A stretch of 64,000 nt of DNA from Algoriphagus lacus (GCF_003583985.1 NZ_QXML01000001.1:620001-684000), one strand, 5' to 3'; numbered from the stretch's first letter, positions 15,701-25,701 are shown. Numbers and translations: made by a program. Notes: generated by a model not told the origin, from the letters alone.

Positions 15701-18445
15701 TTACTTCTGATTGAGGATAAACGTACCCGAGATGATTTCTCCGTCGATACTCAATCCTCTCACCTCAACCACCACCGGTCCTTCCGAATCGTTGGTAAAG
15801 AATGAAAAGGTCACAGTCCCTTTTTCATCAGCAACCATAAACGGATTCCAGTAAAGTGTCTGTCGATCGTCCTTCTCCACCACTTCGGATTCCTGCTCGT
15901 AATCGACCGGGATAAAGCTACCTGTTGGCTGGTATCCCTGCACGAGGTATTCTTTAATTCCCGGAATATCCCCCGTTCCCATTTCCAGGTTGTCTTTTAG
16001 GTAGACGGCGATGATGCCGTTTCGTCCCTGATCTCCCAGCATGGGGGCCATTCGGGTGACCACCTCTACTCGGTCGATGTCGAAGGGATTGATGCTGCGC
16101 AGATTATCTGCCGCATTGGAACCGGCGCCTCCATTCATGATCGATTCATTGACCATCACAATAGGCTCCATCGATCCTCTGGATGAGATTGCTCCTCCTC
16201 TGATTCGAATCTGTTGCTGTCCTGTGGCTCCGACCAGGGTCACCTGCATGCCCGGTACTTTTCCTGACAAACTAGTGACCAAATCGGCATTAACTCCTGT
16301 TTTGGTCAGGTCTTCTCCCTTGACCACAAAATCAGGATTTCCGTAGATCGCTTTTTTTTCATCAGGATTTGGCTTTTCTATTGGTTCTTCTTCTGGCTCC
16401 ATGAGCTCTTTGATCCTCAGTGGGTTAGCCAGAGTAATGAGCTTTGGAAAATAAGCCTCCATAGGTAGGGCCACGGGAGCTTTCAAGGGTGTGGTCAGGT
16501 CGATTTTTAAGGGCTTCCCTTTTTTGTCCGAGGCGGAAAATGCCAGTTTCATCGGACCATAAAACTCCATATTGTCCAAACTGAATGTCCCGTCGCTTGC
16601 AGATTCCAGTTCAATCATTCCTTGAAAATTATTCACAAAAGCTGTCACCGGTGCCGATGCCCCTTTTCCTTTATCATCCAGGACTGTTCCGGAGAGCGAG
16701 AGACTTTTTTCAATAGGAAAGGAAAAACGATCCAAACCAAGATTTTCAGGGACCGTCTGTAAATCAAGGGCTTTTCCCATTTCCAGGGTCCTTTTCACCG
16801 GAACGATCTGTCGGGCATCCCATACCCCCACCGAAAGTGTAGCCGGAACTGCCTGACCTTTAGAACCACTGACTTTCATGGTGACGGTCACTTTTTCCCG
16901 ACGACCAAATTGCTCTGGATCTGCCTGAATAGTGGCTCCGGTGTTTTCCCACGAGGTGACGGTCTCCTCCGGGGCAACCCGCTTATAAGGGTCAAGGATA
17001 CTCAGTGGCAGGAGAAAATAGTGATTTGGCCCATAGTTTCGCATCCAGTTGGTATAGGCACGGATGAAATACTTTTCTCCTGAAAGTGTATCCGGCAGGT
17101 AAAAATCCCCCACTACAATTCCATCCCGAATCTGGAATTTTTTCTCAATGACAAAATCCCGATCACCTGAGATCAATTCAAGATGCATCACTTTGCTCAA
17201 CTCATCTCTTAAATAGGGATTGCCGTAGACAAAATACCCTTTGAAAAAAACCTGATCTCCTGCATAGTAATAGGGTTTATCGGTATGGAGGTAGACTTTT
17301 TCCTGATAGTTTTTGGCAGTTTTGGCCAAGTCCATCAATTGGATCGCCTTCTCCGCATTGTAGTCCAAGGGGAGCAGATTGGAAATCCGCTTGCGGTCCA
17401 TATCCCCTGAAAAGACCAGCTTTTCAGGATTGAGCACCATGCCATTGGCCCGAACCCTGACTTGCCCTCCTTCCACTTCCAACCAGGAAATGGGATAGGG
17501 TGCATCCCGGTAGGTATTGGCTTGGGCAAAGCCCTTCTGATAGTGAATCTCAATCCGGCCCTTCATCGAGATCAAAAACTGCCCTGGTGCAGGAGCAGGC
17601 TTCACTAGACTGTCCACTTTGTAGGGGACCACAGACTTGCCCAGTTCATTGGCAAAAATATCCGAGCGCATGTTTCGGGATGCAGAGCCTCCTGCCTTGT
17701 CTCCGTAAAGGTAAAATCCCTCCCGCTCCTGAGTACCTCTCAGAATCGAGCGAAACATATTCATTGGAGATTTCCGATAGACCTCGGCGCGATTTTTCTC
17801 CCAAATAGACTTTTGTGCTTCGGATTCGGGTTTTAGCTCTTCAAATCTTGCCGCGCCCACAATCCGGTAATTGGTCGGAGAGTCAAAAAACTCCTTGAGG
17901 TTAAAGGTAATTTTATAGCCTAGGTAGCGGTTTTCGATCTCGATCGGTAGCGCTGCTGATGCTACAAAGGCCCCTTTTTCAGTGGGTGTAGGGAAATCAA
18001 TCACCCAGGGATTGAGTAGCTGGGTTTGGCTTGCTGCCTCATCGATTCCCAAAAATAGGTTTTCGAATTTCCGAAGTTCCCGCTCCCAGTTTTTATCCCT
18101 TGAGGCCTTGATCTCGACATCGGACAGTTCCTGCGCAAAGGGCTTCATGCTCAGGTTGAGGGTGAGCGTGCCTCCGGGATTGATGGTTACGGTTTTGGTC
18201 TGTGCCTCGTAGCCCAAAAAGGAAAACCCGATTTCCACAGGACCCGGAGTCAGGCCGGAAAGCACGAATTTGCCATCCATGTCAGTGACTGTGGAGATGG
18301 TGGTATTGTTAATGAATACACTGCAAAACGGAAGTGTTTCACCGGTTTCGGAGTCTTTGACAATTCCGGTGATGGTGCCGGACTGGGCAAAAAGTCCCAT
18401 TGAAAATACCAGAAAACTAAAAATCAAAAGCAGCGATTGTTTCAT
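15701..18445 (-). CDS. Carboxypeptidase-regulatory / alpha-2-macroglobulin-like protein with TonB plug domain
   Basis: A 914-residue exported protein. A signal peptide ends FSMGLFAQ. A CarboxypepD_reg-like beta-sandwich (about 22-110, GTITGIVKDSETGETLPFCSV) comes next. An MG2-type macroglobulin segment follows around residue 380 (YLHTDKPYYYAGDQVFFKGY), then further Ig-like strands. A TonB-dependent receptor plug fold lies at about 695-815 (GKVPGMQVTLVG, GRNGIIAVYLKD). No C-terminal beta-barrel follows, so it is not a standard TonB receptor. It is probably periplasmic or surface-exposed; function unknown. Confidence 0.8.
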   Translation of the reverse strand: MKQSLLLIFSFLVFSMGLFAQSGTITGIVKDSETGETLPFCSVFINNTTISTVTDMDGKFVLSGLTPGPVEIGFSFLGYEAQTKTVTINPGGTLTLNLSMKPFAQELSDVEIKASRDKNWERELRKFENLFLGIDEAASQTQLLNPWVIDFPTPTEKGAFVASAALPIEIENRYLGYKITFNLKEFFDSPTNYRIVGAARFEELKPESEAQKSIWEKNRAEVYRKSPMNMFRSILRGTQEREGFYLYGDKAGGSASRNMRSDIFANELGKSVVPYKVDSLVKPAPAPGQFLISMKGRIEIHYQKGFAQANTYRDAPYPISWLEVEGGQVRVRANGMVLNPEKLVFSGDMDRKRISNLLPLDYNAEKAIQLMDLAKTAKNYQEKVYLHTDKPYYYAGDQVFFKGYFVYGNPYLRDELSKVMHLELISGDRDFVIEKKFQIRDGIVVGDFYLPDTLSGEKYFIRAYTNWMRNYGPNHYFLLPLSILDPYKRVAPEETVTSWENTGATIQADPEQFGRREKVTVTMKVSGSKGQAVPATLSVGVWDARQIVPVKRTLEMGKALDLQTVPENLGLDRFSFPIEKSLSLSGTVLDDKGKGASAPVTAFVNNFQGMIELESASDGTFSLDNMEFYGPMKLAFSASDKKGKPLKIDLTTPLKAPVALPMEAYFPKLITLANPLRIKELMEPEEEPIEKPNPDEKKAIYGNPDFVVKGEDLTKTGVNADLVTSLSGKVPGMQVTLVGATGQQQIRIRGGAISSRGSMEPIVMVNESIMNGGAGSNAADNLRSINPFDIDRVEVVTRMAPMLGDQGRNGIIAVYLKDNLEMGTGDIPGIKEYLVQGYQPTGSFIPVDYEQESEVVEKDDRQTLYWNPFMVADEKGTVTFSFFTNDSEGPVVVEVRGLSIDGEIISGTFILNQK

Positions 18446-18476
18446 TGGTCCGTCAAATTGAGATCAAGTATATTAA

Positions 18477-18499
18477 AAAAGCCCCGATCAGGAGCTTTT
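18477..18499 (-). terminator. Terminator of the gltX / 62-residue protein unit
   Basis: Stem of nine pairs with one G-T wobble (18477-18485 with 18491-18499) followed by TTTTTT on the minus strand. Confidence 0.7.
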
Positions 18500-18527
18500 A
18501 GTTTTATTTTTTAACATTCGAAGAGGA

Positions 18528-18716
18528 TCAACCTTGCTTGTTTTGATCATCCCGATCTTTCAGTTTTTTATCCTCTACATTTTTGTTGAGAAACTCATTG
18601 ATCTTGTCAATCGGAAAACTGGAGGAAATCTCTCCAAAGGAATTGATTTCCATCTTGAAGCCTTTGAGTTCTTCATGAACCCGGGGCTCTTCTTCTTTTT
18701 TCTTTTTCTTGGTCAT
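18528..18716 (-). CDS. Small charged hypothetical protein (62 aa), gltX partner
   Basis: Not a family I can name. The N-terminus is a run of lysine and glutamate (MTKKKKKEEEPRVHEEL). A short predicted globular core follows (GFKMEINSFGEISSSF, DKINEFLNKNV), then a charged tail ending DDQNKQG. No membrane segment. Its ATG lies one base after the gltX stop and a hairpin terminator follows its stop, so it is expressed with gltX. Clean frame and tight coupling support a real protein. I believe related proteins occur in other Cyclobacteriaceae but cannot check. Confidence 0.7.
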   Translation of the reverse strand: MTKKKKKEEEPRVHEELKGFKMEINSFGEISSSFPIDKINEFLNKNVEDKKLKDRDDQNKQG

Positions 18717-18717
18717 G

Positions 18718-20256
18718 TTAGGCTACGACTGTCAAGTTGTTTAACGCAAATCGAATTCGCTTGGATACTTCAGCAGTACCTAAGATAGCAAAAACCTCCA
18801 TCAAATCAGGTCCTGCACCGGATCCTGTCACTGCAAGTCGAACTGCCTGCATCACTTTTCCCAGCTTGATTCCCTCAGCTTCAGCAGTACTTTCCAACAA
18901 AGCCTTGGCCGCAACTGCATCAAAAGGACTGTCAAATCCATCCAACACAGTGGCATAAGCACCAAGAACTTTGGCCGCATCGGCATTCCATTTTTTAGAG
19001 GCCACCTCCTGATCAAATTCCTTTGGTGCAGCCATGATGAATTTGCTGTCTCTCCAGAAATCGCTCGGGAAGGTTACTCTTTCTTTCAGCAAGCTGATCA
19101 TTGCATTTGCCTTCTCAATAGGGATATCGACTCCGTCGGCTTTGGCATCAGCGATCAGATACTGCATAAGTTCCGGGTTGGTTTTCAACCGAAGGTACTG
19201 CTCATTGTACCATTTGGCCTTGGCAATGTCGAATTTCGTTCCGGACTTCCCGATTCGGTCAATGGAAAATGCCTCTGCCAATTCCTCTAGCGAAAAGATC
19301 TCTCGTTCATCTCCTGGATTCCAGCCCAAAAATGCCAGAAAATTCAAAAACGCATCAGGCAGATAGCCCTGCTCTCTAAACCCTGAAGATTTCTCTCCGG
19401 AAAAAGGATCTGTCCAATTCAACGGGAAAACAGGAAATCCCAACTTGTCGCCATCACGTTTGGAAAGCTTTCCGTTTCCGTCCGGCTTGAGCAATAGGGG
19501 CAGGTGCGCAAATTGAGGCATAGTATCCTCCCATCCGAAAAACCGGTAAAGCAATACGTGAAGCGGTGCCGAAGGAAGCCATTCCTCCCCACGGATCACA
19601 TGGGTGATGCCCATCAGGTGGTCATCCACGATGTTTGCCAAGTGGTAAGTTGGCATCCCGTCTGACTTCATCAATACCTTGTCATCCAAGGTGCTGGAGT
19701 GTACCATTACCCAGCCGCGGATCATATCATTGAGCCGAACTTCTTCCTTTCGGGGCATTTTGACACGGATCACATAAGGATCACCGGAAGCCAAACGTGT
19801 CTTCACCTCATCCTCGGATAGCGTGAGGGAGTTTTTCATTTGGGTTCGGGTGATGCTGTTGTATTGGGGCTGTACTACGCGTGCGGCAGTCAGGCGCTCA
19901 CGCATTGCCTCAAGTTCTTCAGATGTATCAAAGGCATAGTAAGCGTGCCCTTTTTCGACTAAGTCAAGTGCGTACTGCATGTACATTGGCTTACGCTCCG
20001 ACTGACGGTAGGGTCCACAGTCACCTGGATGCCAAGGACTCTCCTCGGGAGAGATGCCCAGCCATTCCAAGGATTCTTTGATGTATTCCTCTGCTCCGGG
20101 CACAAAGCGTGTCTGATCGGTATCTTCGATGCGGAGGAGAAATTTCCCTCCCATTTTTTTGGCAAAAAGGTAATTGTATAGGGCGGTACGCACGCCACCG
20201 ATGTGCAATGCGCCAGTGGGTGAGGGAGCAAATCGTACGCGAACTTCTCTGTTCAT
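18718..20256 (-). CDS. gltX: Glutamate--tRNA ligase
   Basis: A 512-residue class I aminoacyl-tRNA synthetase that charges tRNA-Glu. Signatures: APSPTGALHIGG (HIGH box) at the N-terminus, RIEDTDQTRF, and KLSKRDG (KMSKS box) in the middle. A C-terminal helical anticodon-binding domain follows. Length and start are standard. Whether it is discriminating or also charges tRNA-Gln cannot be decided from motifs; no gatCAB genes are in the window. Translationally adjacent to the 62-residue protein. Confidence 0.96.
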   Translation of the reverse strand: MNREVRVRFAPSPTGALHIGGVRTALYNYLFAKKMGGKFLLRIEDTDQTRFVPGAEEYIKESLEWLGISPEESPWHPGDCGPYRQSERKPMYMQYALDLVEKGHAYYAFDTSEELEAMRERLTAARVVQPQYNSITRTQMKNSLTLSEDEVKTRLASGDPYVIRVKMPRKEEVRLNDMIRGWVMVHSSTLDDKVLMKSDGMPTYHLANIVDDHLMGITHVIRGEEWLPSAPLHVLLYRFFGWEDTMPQFAHLPLLLKPDGNGKLSKRDGDKLGFPVFPLNWTDPFSGEKSSGFREQGYLPDAFLNFLAFLGWNPGDEREIFSLEELAEAFSIDRIGKSGTKFDIAKAKWYNEQYLRLKTNPELMQYLIADAKADGVDIPIEKANAMISLLKERVTFPSDFWRDSKFIMAAPKEFDQEVASKKWNADAAKVLGAYATVLDGFDSPFDAVAAKALLESTAEAEGIKLGKVMQAVRLAVTGSGAGPDLMEVFAILGTAEVSKRIRFALNNLTVVA

Positions 20257-20318
20257 AGGGATAGTTTTCTCTGCTTAAAACCCTAAAAACGGGCCTTGGT
20301 TTGGTGAAAATCAGGGGG

Positions 20319-20326
20319 CAAAGATA
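20319..20326 (-). promoter_or_regulatory. -7 promoter element of gltX
   Basis: An exact TATCTTTG on the minus strand, 62 bases before the gltX ATG. Confidence 0.55.
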
Positions 20327-20421
20327 GGGAAATTCGGGTTAGCGAAGCCAACGGAAGGCAAAGTTGTCGGGCTTCTCCGGTTAAAAAAAACCTTAGACAG
20401 AGAAAGGGTTTGCCTTAAGTC

Positions 20422-20451
20422 AAAAAGGATTCATTGGGTGAAAAAGGATTC
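20422..20451 (+). repeat. 19-base-period direct repeat upstream of the acs-like operon
   Basis: AAAAAGGATTC occurs at 20422-20432 and again at 20441-20451. Shorter AAAGGATT-type copies lie further downstream before the ATG at 20556. Could be an operator or leader element; no regulator is assigned. Confidence 0.4.
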
Positions 20452-20555
20452 CAATGAAAACGCTTCATGAAAGGATAAAACTTGTAAATTATACTGTATA
20501 GAAAGGATTGATTTTCAAATCATTTCCTGATCAGTTTGGTGACCCAAATAAACCC

Positions 20556-22271
20556 ATGAAAACCCCGAACCTGATAAATTACTCCGATGCCTATTCCAAA
20601 TTTGACTGGCAGCGCGAACAGAAAAATCTGGATGGGCTTCCAAATGGAGGAGGGCTAAATATTGCGCATGAGGCAGTGGATAGACATGTTTTGGCAGGAA
20701 AAGGAGAATCCCTGGCCTTACGGTTGATCCGAAAAGATCTAAGCCGGGAGGACTTCAGTTATGGAAAGCTAAAAAATCTCACATCCCAATTTGCCCATGT
20801 TCTGAAGAATCTTGAATTGGGTGAGGGAGAACGGGTTTTCAGTTTGTTAGGCCGGGTTCCTGAGTTGTACATAGCTGCGTTGGGCTCTTTGAAATTCAAG
20901 GCGGTTTTTTGTCCCCTGTTTTCAGTTTTTGGTCCCGAACCCATTTTTCAGCGATTAAGTAAAGGGGATGCAAAAGTCCTGATCACCAACTCCCAGTTTT
21001 TTGAAAAGAAAGTCAAGGGACTGTTGGATCGACTGCCGACTCTCAAATATATCCTTTTAACGGATTCGGAAGAGGATCTTTCGGATCAGGTCCGTTCCCT
21101 TCCAAACCTGATGCGTTTGAGTCCGGCTGATTTTGAAATCCAGCCCACTCAGCCCGAGGATCCGGCGCTGTTGCATTTTACAAGTGGCACCACCGGTATG
21201 CCAAAAGGAGCACTCCATGTGCATCAGGCAGTCCTGACCCATTACCTCACTGGTAAATACGTGTTGGATTTTTCCCCTGGAGATGTGTTTTGGTGTACTG
21301 CCGATCCTGGATGGGTTACGGGGACTTCGTATGGAATCATTGCCCCCTTGGTGAATGGAGTCACAACTATCGTAGATGAAGAGGAATTTGATGCGCTGCG
21401 ATGGTACCAAATTCTGGAAAAAGAAAAAGTGACCGTTTGGTACACCGCACCCACAGCCATCCGGCGATTGATGCGAATGGACTTTATTCCGAAAGAAAAA
21501 TTTGATCTATCCCACCTTCGCCTGGTCCTCAGCGTGGGTGAACCTTTGCATGCCGAGGCAGTGATCTGGGGGGAAAAGGCATTCGGTGTTCCAATTTTGG
21601 ATAATTGGTGGCAGACCGAAACCGGCGGGATCATGATTGCCAACTATCGATCGCTACCTGTCAAGCCCGGGTCCATGGGGAAGCCTCTCCCAGGAGTGGT
21701 GGCCGCTGTGGCTGAAATTGAAGGTAACGAATTCAGGATTCTTGATCAGATTGGGAATCAAGGACATTTGGTTTTGAAAAAGGGATTCCCTTCCCTGTTT
21801 AGAGGATATCTCCATGAGGAGGAACGCTACCAAAAATGCTTCCGAGGCGATTGGTACATCACCGGTGACCTCGCTAAAATTGATCAGGATGGATATTTCT
21901 GGTTTATTGGGCGGGCGGATGACATCATCAAAACCTCAGGCCACATGGTTGGCCCCTTTGAAGTGGAGAGTACGCTGATGAAACACTCTTCTGTAGCGGA
22001 AGCGGCTGTGATCGGCAAGCCCGAACCTTCCATTGGAGAGCTGGTCAAAGCTTTTGTGGTCTTAAAAGAGGGCTTCGATCCCAACGAAGAAATGAGACTG
22101 GAGCTGATCGGATTTGCCCGGAAAACCATGGGACCTGCCGTAGCCCCGAAAGAAATCGAATTTGTAACAAGCCTTCCCAAAACCAAAAGTGGAAAAATAT
22201 TACGCAGGCTGCTCAAAGCCAGGGAATTGGGATTGCCTGAAGGGGATCTATCCACCTTAGAAAAAGACTGA
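20556..22271 (+). CDS. Acetyl-CoA synthetase-like acyl-activating enzyme (AMP-forming)
   Basis: A 571-residue ANL-superfamily ligase forming an acyl-adenylate and then an acyl thioester. The P-loop is [10 protein letters not shown] (about 208-217). [11 protein letters not shown], the acetyl-CoA-synthetase-type aromatic motif [27 protein letters not shown] and the C-terminal catalytic lysine region [11 protein letters not shown] (about 546) follow. It is closest in pattern to the short AcsA type. First gene of a five-gene run ending in an ACP, so the acceptor could be CoA or the ACP; that is inference. ATG 20556 is chosen over an in-frame TTG at 20508. Confidence 0.88.
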   Translation: MKTPNLINYSDAYSKFDWQREQKNLDGLPNGGGLNIAHEAVDRHVLAGKGESLALRLIRKDLSREDFSYGKLKNLTSQFAHVLKNLELGEGERVFSLLGRVPELYIAALGSLKFKAVFCPLFSVFGPEPIFQRLSKGDAKVLITNSQFFEKKVKGLLDRLPTLKYILLTDSEEDLSDQVRSLPNLMRLSPADFEIQPTQPEDPALLHFTSGTTGMPKGALHVHQAVLTHYLTGKYVLDFSPGDVFWCTADPGWVTGTSYGIIAPLVNGVTTIVDEEEFDALRWYQILEKEKVTVWYTAPTAIRRLMRMDFIPKEKFDLSHLRLVLSVGEPLHAEAVIWGEKAFGVPILDNWWQTETGGIMIANYRSLPVKPGSMGKPLPGVVAAVAEIEGNEFRILDQIGNQGHLVLKKGFPSLFRGYLHEEERYQKCFRGDWYITGDLAKIDQDGYFWFIGRADDIIKTSGHMVGPFEVESTLMKHSSVAEAAVIGKPEPSIGELVKAFVVLKEGFDPNEEMRLELIGFARKTMGPAVAPKEIEFVTSLPKTKSGKILRRLLKARELGLPEGDLSTLEKD

Positions 22272-22275
22272 GATC

Positions 22276-23268
22276 ATGGGAACAAAAGCCAATTCATCAC
22301 TCGATGCCAACCTTGGTCAAAACCTGCTTAAGCAGATGATTTTAATCCGGAGATTTGAAGAGCGGGCAGCAGAGGAATACACCAAATCAAAAATCAGAGG
22401 TTTTCTGCACTTGTATGTCGGGGAGGAAGCCGTTGCTGTGGGTGTCGTTCAAGCCTTAAACCAGGAGGATTATTTGCTGAGTACCTATCGGGAACATGGT
22501 CATGCTTTGGCCAGAGGAATGAACCCCAACGTCATCATGGCCGAAATGTACGGAAAGCAGGAAGGCTGCAGCAAGGGAAGAGGAGGCTCGATGCATTTGT
22601 TTGATTCTTCATTAAATTTTTTTGGAGGTAATGCCATCGTGGGAGGCCATCTTCCCTTGGCTGTGGGTATGGCTTTGGCGTCCAAAAAGCAAAACAAAAA
22701 GAACATCACCTCTTGCTTTTTTGGTGAGGGTGCCGCTGCCGAAGGGGAATTTCATGAATCTCTCAATTTGGCTGCACTATGGGAGGTCCCGGTTCTATTT
22801 GTTTGTGAAAACAATCGCTACGCCATGGGCACCGCCTTGAAATACACGCATTCCATGGAGGATTTGGAGAAAAAAGGAGAGGCCTACGGAATCCGTTCTG
22901 TTGCAGTGGATGGCATGGATTTGTTGGCTGTAATGCAGGCTGCCGCTGAGGCGGTTGAGTTTATCAGAGAAACTGGAAAGCCCTTTTTTCTGGTTTGCAA
23001 GACCTACCGATTTCGGGCACATTCCATGTTTGACGCGGAATTATACCGGGAAAAATCCGAGGTGGAGGAGTGGAAAAAGAAAGACCCTATCCCGAAATTC
23101 AAGGAATATCTTCTGAAGGAAAATCTCATTTCCCAAGCTCTAGTCGATGAGCTCGAACGGGACGTGGAGCAGGAAATTGAAAATTCAGTAGCCTTCGCAG
23201 AAAACGGAACCTGGGAAGAGGCTAGCAACCTAACCCGATTTGTTTATTCTGAACTGAAGCAGCCATGA
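22276..23268 (+). CDS. 2-oxoacid dehydrogenase E1 component, alpha subunit
   Basis: A 330-residue ThDP-dependent decarboxylase subunit similar to PdhA/AcoA. It shows [26 protein letters not shown], a ThDP motif [11 protein letters not shown]...ENN, and the loop [18 protein letters not shown]. The GEGA form of the GDG motif is found in branched-chain 2-oxoacid dehydrogenases, so pyruvate is not certain as substrate. It starts four bases after the ligase stop and overlaps E1-beta by ATGA. It is a paralogue of pdhA (7206-8225), so this is a second, specialised complex. Confidence 0.9.
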   Translation: MGTKANSSLDANLGQNLLKQMILIRRFEERAAEEYTKSKIRGFLHLYVGEEAVAVGVVQALNQEDYLLSTYREHGHALARGMNPNVIMAEMYGKQEGCSKGRGGSMHLFDSSLNFFGGNAIVGGHLPLAVGMALASKKQNKKNITSCFFGEGAAAEGEFHESLNLAALWEVPVLFVCENNRYAMGTALKYTHSMEDLEKKGEAYGIRSVAVDGMDLLAVMQAAAEAVEFIRETGKPFFLVCKTYRFRAHSMFDAELYREKSEVEEWKKKDPIPKFKEYLLKENLISQALVDELERDVEQEIENSVAFAENGTWEEASNLTRFVYSELKQP

Positions 23269-24251
23269 CAAAGAACGTCAGCCTTACCTACCGAGAGGCC
23301 TTGAAAATGGCCATTCGGGAAGCTCTTCACAAAGACGAACGGGTGTTTTTGATGGGGGAAGACGTGGGCCGGTATGGAGGTGCATTTGCAGTAAGCAAAG
23401 GCTTGCTTCAGGAATTTGGTCCGGATCGGATTATGGATGTTCCACTTTCGGAATCGGGGTTTACCGGAGCGGGAATCGGGGCAGCGCTTGCCGGAATGCG
23501 CCCGATTGTGGAAGTGATGACTGTCAATTTCAGCCTTTTGGCGATGGATCAGCTGTTCAACAATGCCGCTACTCTACTCCACATGTCCGGAGGTCAGTTG
23601 AATGTCCCGGTCATCATTCGGATGGGTTCCGGCATCGGTCGTCAGCTTGCCGCACAGCATTCTCACAGTTGGGAACCGTTTTTTGCGCATGTCCCCGGCT
23701 TGATCGTTTTGTCTGTTGGCACCCATGAAGATGCCCGAGGAATGTTGCTGGGAGCTTTAGAGAGTCTTGATCCGGTGATTCTCTTTGAATACACCTCGAT
23801 GCTGAATTTGGAAAAAGAGATTCCGGAAGATTCCGGAGTGGTGGATATTTCCAAAAGTAAGGTAAGGCGGGAAGGAACCGATATTTCGCTGATCACTTAC
23901 GGCACAGGTGTTTACAAATGCCTGGAAGCAGCTGAGGCTCTTGAGAAAGAGGGGATAAAGGCAGAAGTCATCGATTTAAGAGTTTTGAGACCTTTGGATG
24001 AGGCCACTTTTCTTGCTTCTGTACGAAAAACGCACCGTGCCTTGGTGGTGGAGGATGCATGGAAGTCCGTAAGCATCTCTTCGGAAATCGTATCCAGAAT
24101 AATGGAAAAGGCATTTTTCGATCTGGATGCTCCCGTGGAAAGGCTCTGCGGGGTAGAGGTTCCCATTCCCTACCCCAAGCATTTGGAAGACGCCTCCGTA
24201 CCTCAGGTTTCGGACATTGTAGAAAAAGTCAAAAAAATGATAAAGCCATGA
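23265..24251 (+). CDS. 2-oxoacid dehydrogenase E1 component, beta subunit
   Basis: A 328-residue transketolase-like subunit. It shows [32 protein letters not shown], the [18 protein letters not shown] loop, and a C-terminal transketolase domain ([31 protein letters not shown]). It forms the E1 heterotetramer with the preceding gene, overlapping it by four bases at the start and the E2 gene by four at the end. The segment PIPYPKHLE replaces the PYAANLE common in pyruvate-specific beta subunits, again hinting at a different substrate. Confidence 0.9.
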   Translation: MTKNVSLTYREALKMAIREALHKDERVFLMGEDVGRYGGAFAVSKGLLQEFGPDRIMDVPLSESGFTGAGIGAALAGMRPIVEVMTVNFSLLAMDQLFNNAATLLHMSGGQLNVPVIIRMGSGIGRQLAAQHSHSWEPFFAHVPGLIVLSVGTHEDARGMLLGALESLDPVILFEYTSMLNLEKEIPEDSGVVDISKSKVRREGTDISLITYGTGVYKCLEAAEALEKEGIKAEVIDLRVLRPLDEATFLASVRKTHRALVVEDAWKSVSISSEIVSRIMEKAFFDLDAPVERLCGVEVPIPYPKHLEDASVPQVSDIVEKVKKMIKP

Positions 24252-25456
24252 TCAAGTTTCTGATGCCTAATCTCGGGGCGGATATGGAGGACGGGGTTTT
24301 GGTGGAATGGAGAAAACAGCCCGGTGATTTTCTTCAAAAGGGAGACATCATTGCCGATATCGATACCCAAAAGGGACTCATCGAAATAGAGGTATTTGAT
24401 GAAGGAGTTTTGGAGAAAATCCTGGTAAAAGAGGGCCAAAAAGTTCCGGTCGGATCTGTTTTGGCACTGATCAATGACGGGAAGGGAGAGGAAATCCGTG
24501 AATCATCCGGTGATAACCCAACACCGGAAGTACCCAAAATTTTGGAACCTCAGGAACAGGCTAAAACCAAGTCCACAGAAGAACACCGAATCAAAATTTC
24601 GCCTTTGGCGCGGAAAATAGCTGAATCGAATGGTATTGACCTTACCCTGTTGAAAGGAACCGGTCCGGAGGGATCGATCGTAAAAGAGGATGTGGAAAAA
24701 GCCATTTCAGAGCGGATTGCTAATAAGCCAGTACCGCAACCTGAAGAAAAAACTAAAGAGGCACCTGAAGAATCGGTCAACGTAAGCCGGACCACTTCGG
24801 ACAGCATTCGGATGGCGGTGGCTGCTGCTATGAGCAAATCAAACCGGGAAATCCCGCATTACTTCCTGGAAAAGCGAATGGACATGTCCAAAGCCCTGGA
24901 GTGGATGAAGGAGTCAAATAAGACCAGACCGGTACAAAAAAGGATATTGCCGGTAGCTATGCTGATCAAGGCAGTGGCAAAAGCTTTGGATGAAGTTCCT
25001 GACCTGAATGCAACTTGGGAAAATGGACTTCAGCGAAAAAATGAGATCAATATCGGATTTGTGGTTTCCCTCAGATCGGGGGGGATTATGGTTCCTGCCA
25101 TTTTGCAGGCTGATTCCAAAACTGTGGAGGAAATCATGGAAACGCTGAATGATCTTATTCCAAGAGCCCGGGCGTTCAAGTTGAGAAGCTCAGAACTCAG
25201 CCAGTCTACCTTTACGATAACCAGCATTGGAGAAGGCGGGGCAGATAAGGTGTTTGGACTGATCTATCCTCCGCAGGTTGGTATTGTGGGTTTTGGGGAG
25301 ATCAGCGAGCAGCCTTTTGCGGAGGAGGGGATGCTTGGAATCCGCCCAGTGGTCGATGTGACTTTATCCGCGGATCACCGGGCTACGGACGGATTGATTG
25401 GAAGCCGATTTTTAGCCGCATTAAATAAACACTTACAAAACCCGGAATCCCTATGA
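24248..25456 (+). CDS. 2-oxoacid dehydrogenase E2 component (dihydrolipoyl acyltransferase)
   Basis: A 402-residue protein. One lipoyl domain (1-78) has the target Lys42 in [14 protein letters not shown] linker is followed by the peripheral subunit-binding domain (about 115-150, [21 protein letters not shown]). A CAT-like catalytic domain has the active-site ADHRATDG near residue 375. It transfers the acyl group from lipoamide to a thiol acceptor, normally CoA. No E3 lies nearby; the general E3 would be borrowed. It overlaps the ACP gene by ATGA. The open frame extends back into E1-beta, but ATG 24248 is the lipoyl-domain start. Confidence 0.9.
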   Translation: MIKFLMPNLGADMEDGVLVEWRKQPGDFLQKGDIIADIDTQKGLIEIEVFDEGVLEKILVKEGQKVPVGSVLALINDGKGEEIRESSGDNPTPEVPKILEPQEQAKTKSTEEHRIKISPLARKIAESNGIDLTLLKGTGPEGSIVKEDVEKAISERIANKPVPQPEEKTKEAPEESVNVSRTTSDSIRMAVAAAMSKSNREIPHYFLEKRMDMSKALEWMKESNKTRPVQKRILPVAMLIKAVAKALDEVPDLNATWENGLQRKNEINIGFVVSLRSGGIMVPAILQADSKTVEEIMETLNDLIPRARAFKLRSSELSQSTFTITSIGEGGADKVFGLIYPPQVGIVGFGEISEQPFAEEGMLGIRPVVDVTLSADHRATDGLIGSRFLAALNKHLQNPESL

Positions 25457-25701
25457 ATGAGGAAGAAATCAAGAAAACGGTTTTCCAACTGCTGAAAAAT
25501 ATCGCCCCGGAAACAGATCCATCACTTTTGATGCCGGAAGAAAATATTCGGGAAGCGCTAAATATTGATTCCTTTGATGCGCTTCAGTTTATTGTCTCCC
25601 TCTGTGAAAAGCTCAAGGTGGACATTCCGGAAGAAGATTATGGTAAAACCAGCAACCTCAAAAGTCTGATCGGTTACCTGATCCAAAAAACGAAAGGTTG
25701 A
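25453..25701 (+). CDS. Stand-alone acyl carrier protein in a 2-oxoacid dehydrogenase operon
   Basis: An 82-residue acidic four-helix carrier protein. The phosphopantetheine serine is Ser40 in the motif NIDSFDALQF, a DSF variant of the usual DSL. Helix III follows (VDIPEEDYGKTSNLKSLIGYL). It is not the housekeeping AcpP, whose motif is DSLDTVEL. It overlaps the E2 stop by four bases, so it is made with the ligase/E1/E2 proteins. It presumably carries the acyl group made or activated by them. No ketosynthase or holo-ACP synthase is nearby. Confidence 0.88.
   Translation: MNEEEIKKTVFQLLKNIAPETDPSLLMPEENIREALNIDSFDALQFIVSLCEKLKVDIPEEDYGKTSNLKSLIGYLIQKTKG

Larger units (their letters stand above)
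20257..20555. other. Intergenic region between gltX and the acs-like operon (299 bases)
   Basis: No gene seen. It holds the gltX -7 element (20319-20326) and a direct repeat AAAAAGGATTC at 20422-20432 and 20441-20451. Partial copies of AAAGGATT/GAAAGGAT occur near 20469 and 20502. An 11-base palindrome TATACTGTATA sits at 20490-20500. No exact TAnnTTTG serves the plus-strand operon, so its promoter is not identified. Confidence 0.6.

Noticed and set aside
24059..24247. N-terminal extension of E2 within the E1-beta gene
   Set aside because: The lipoyl domain begins at ATG 24248, which shows the ATGA overlap typical of the operon.
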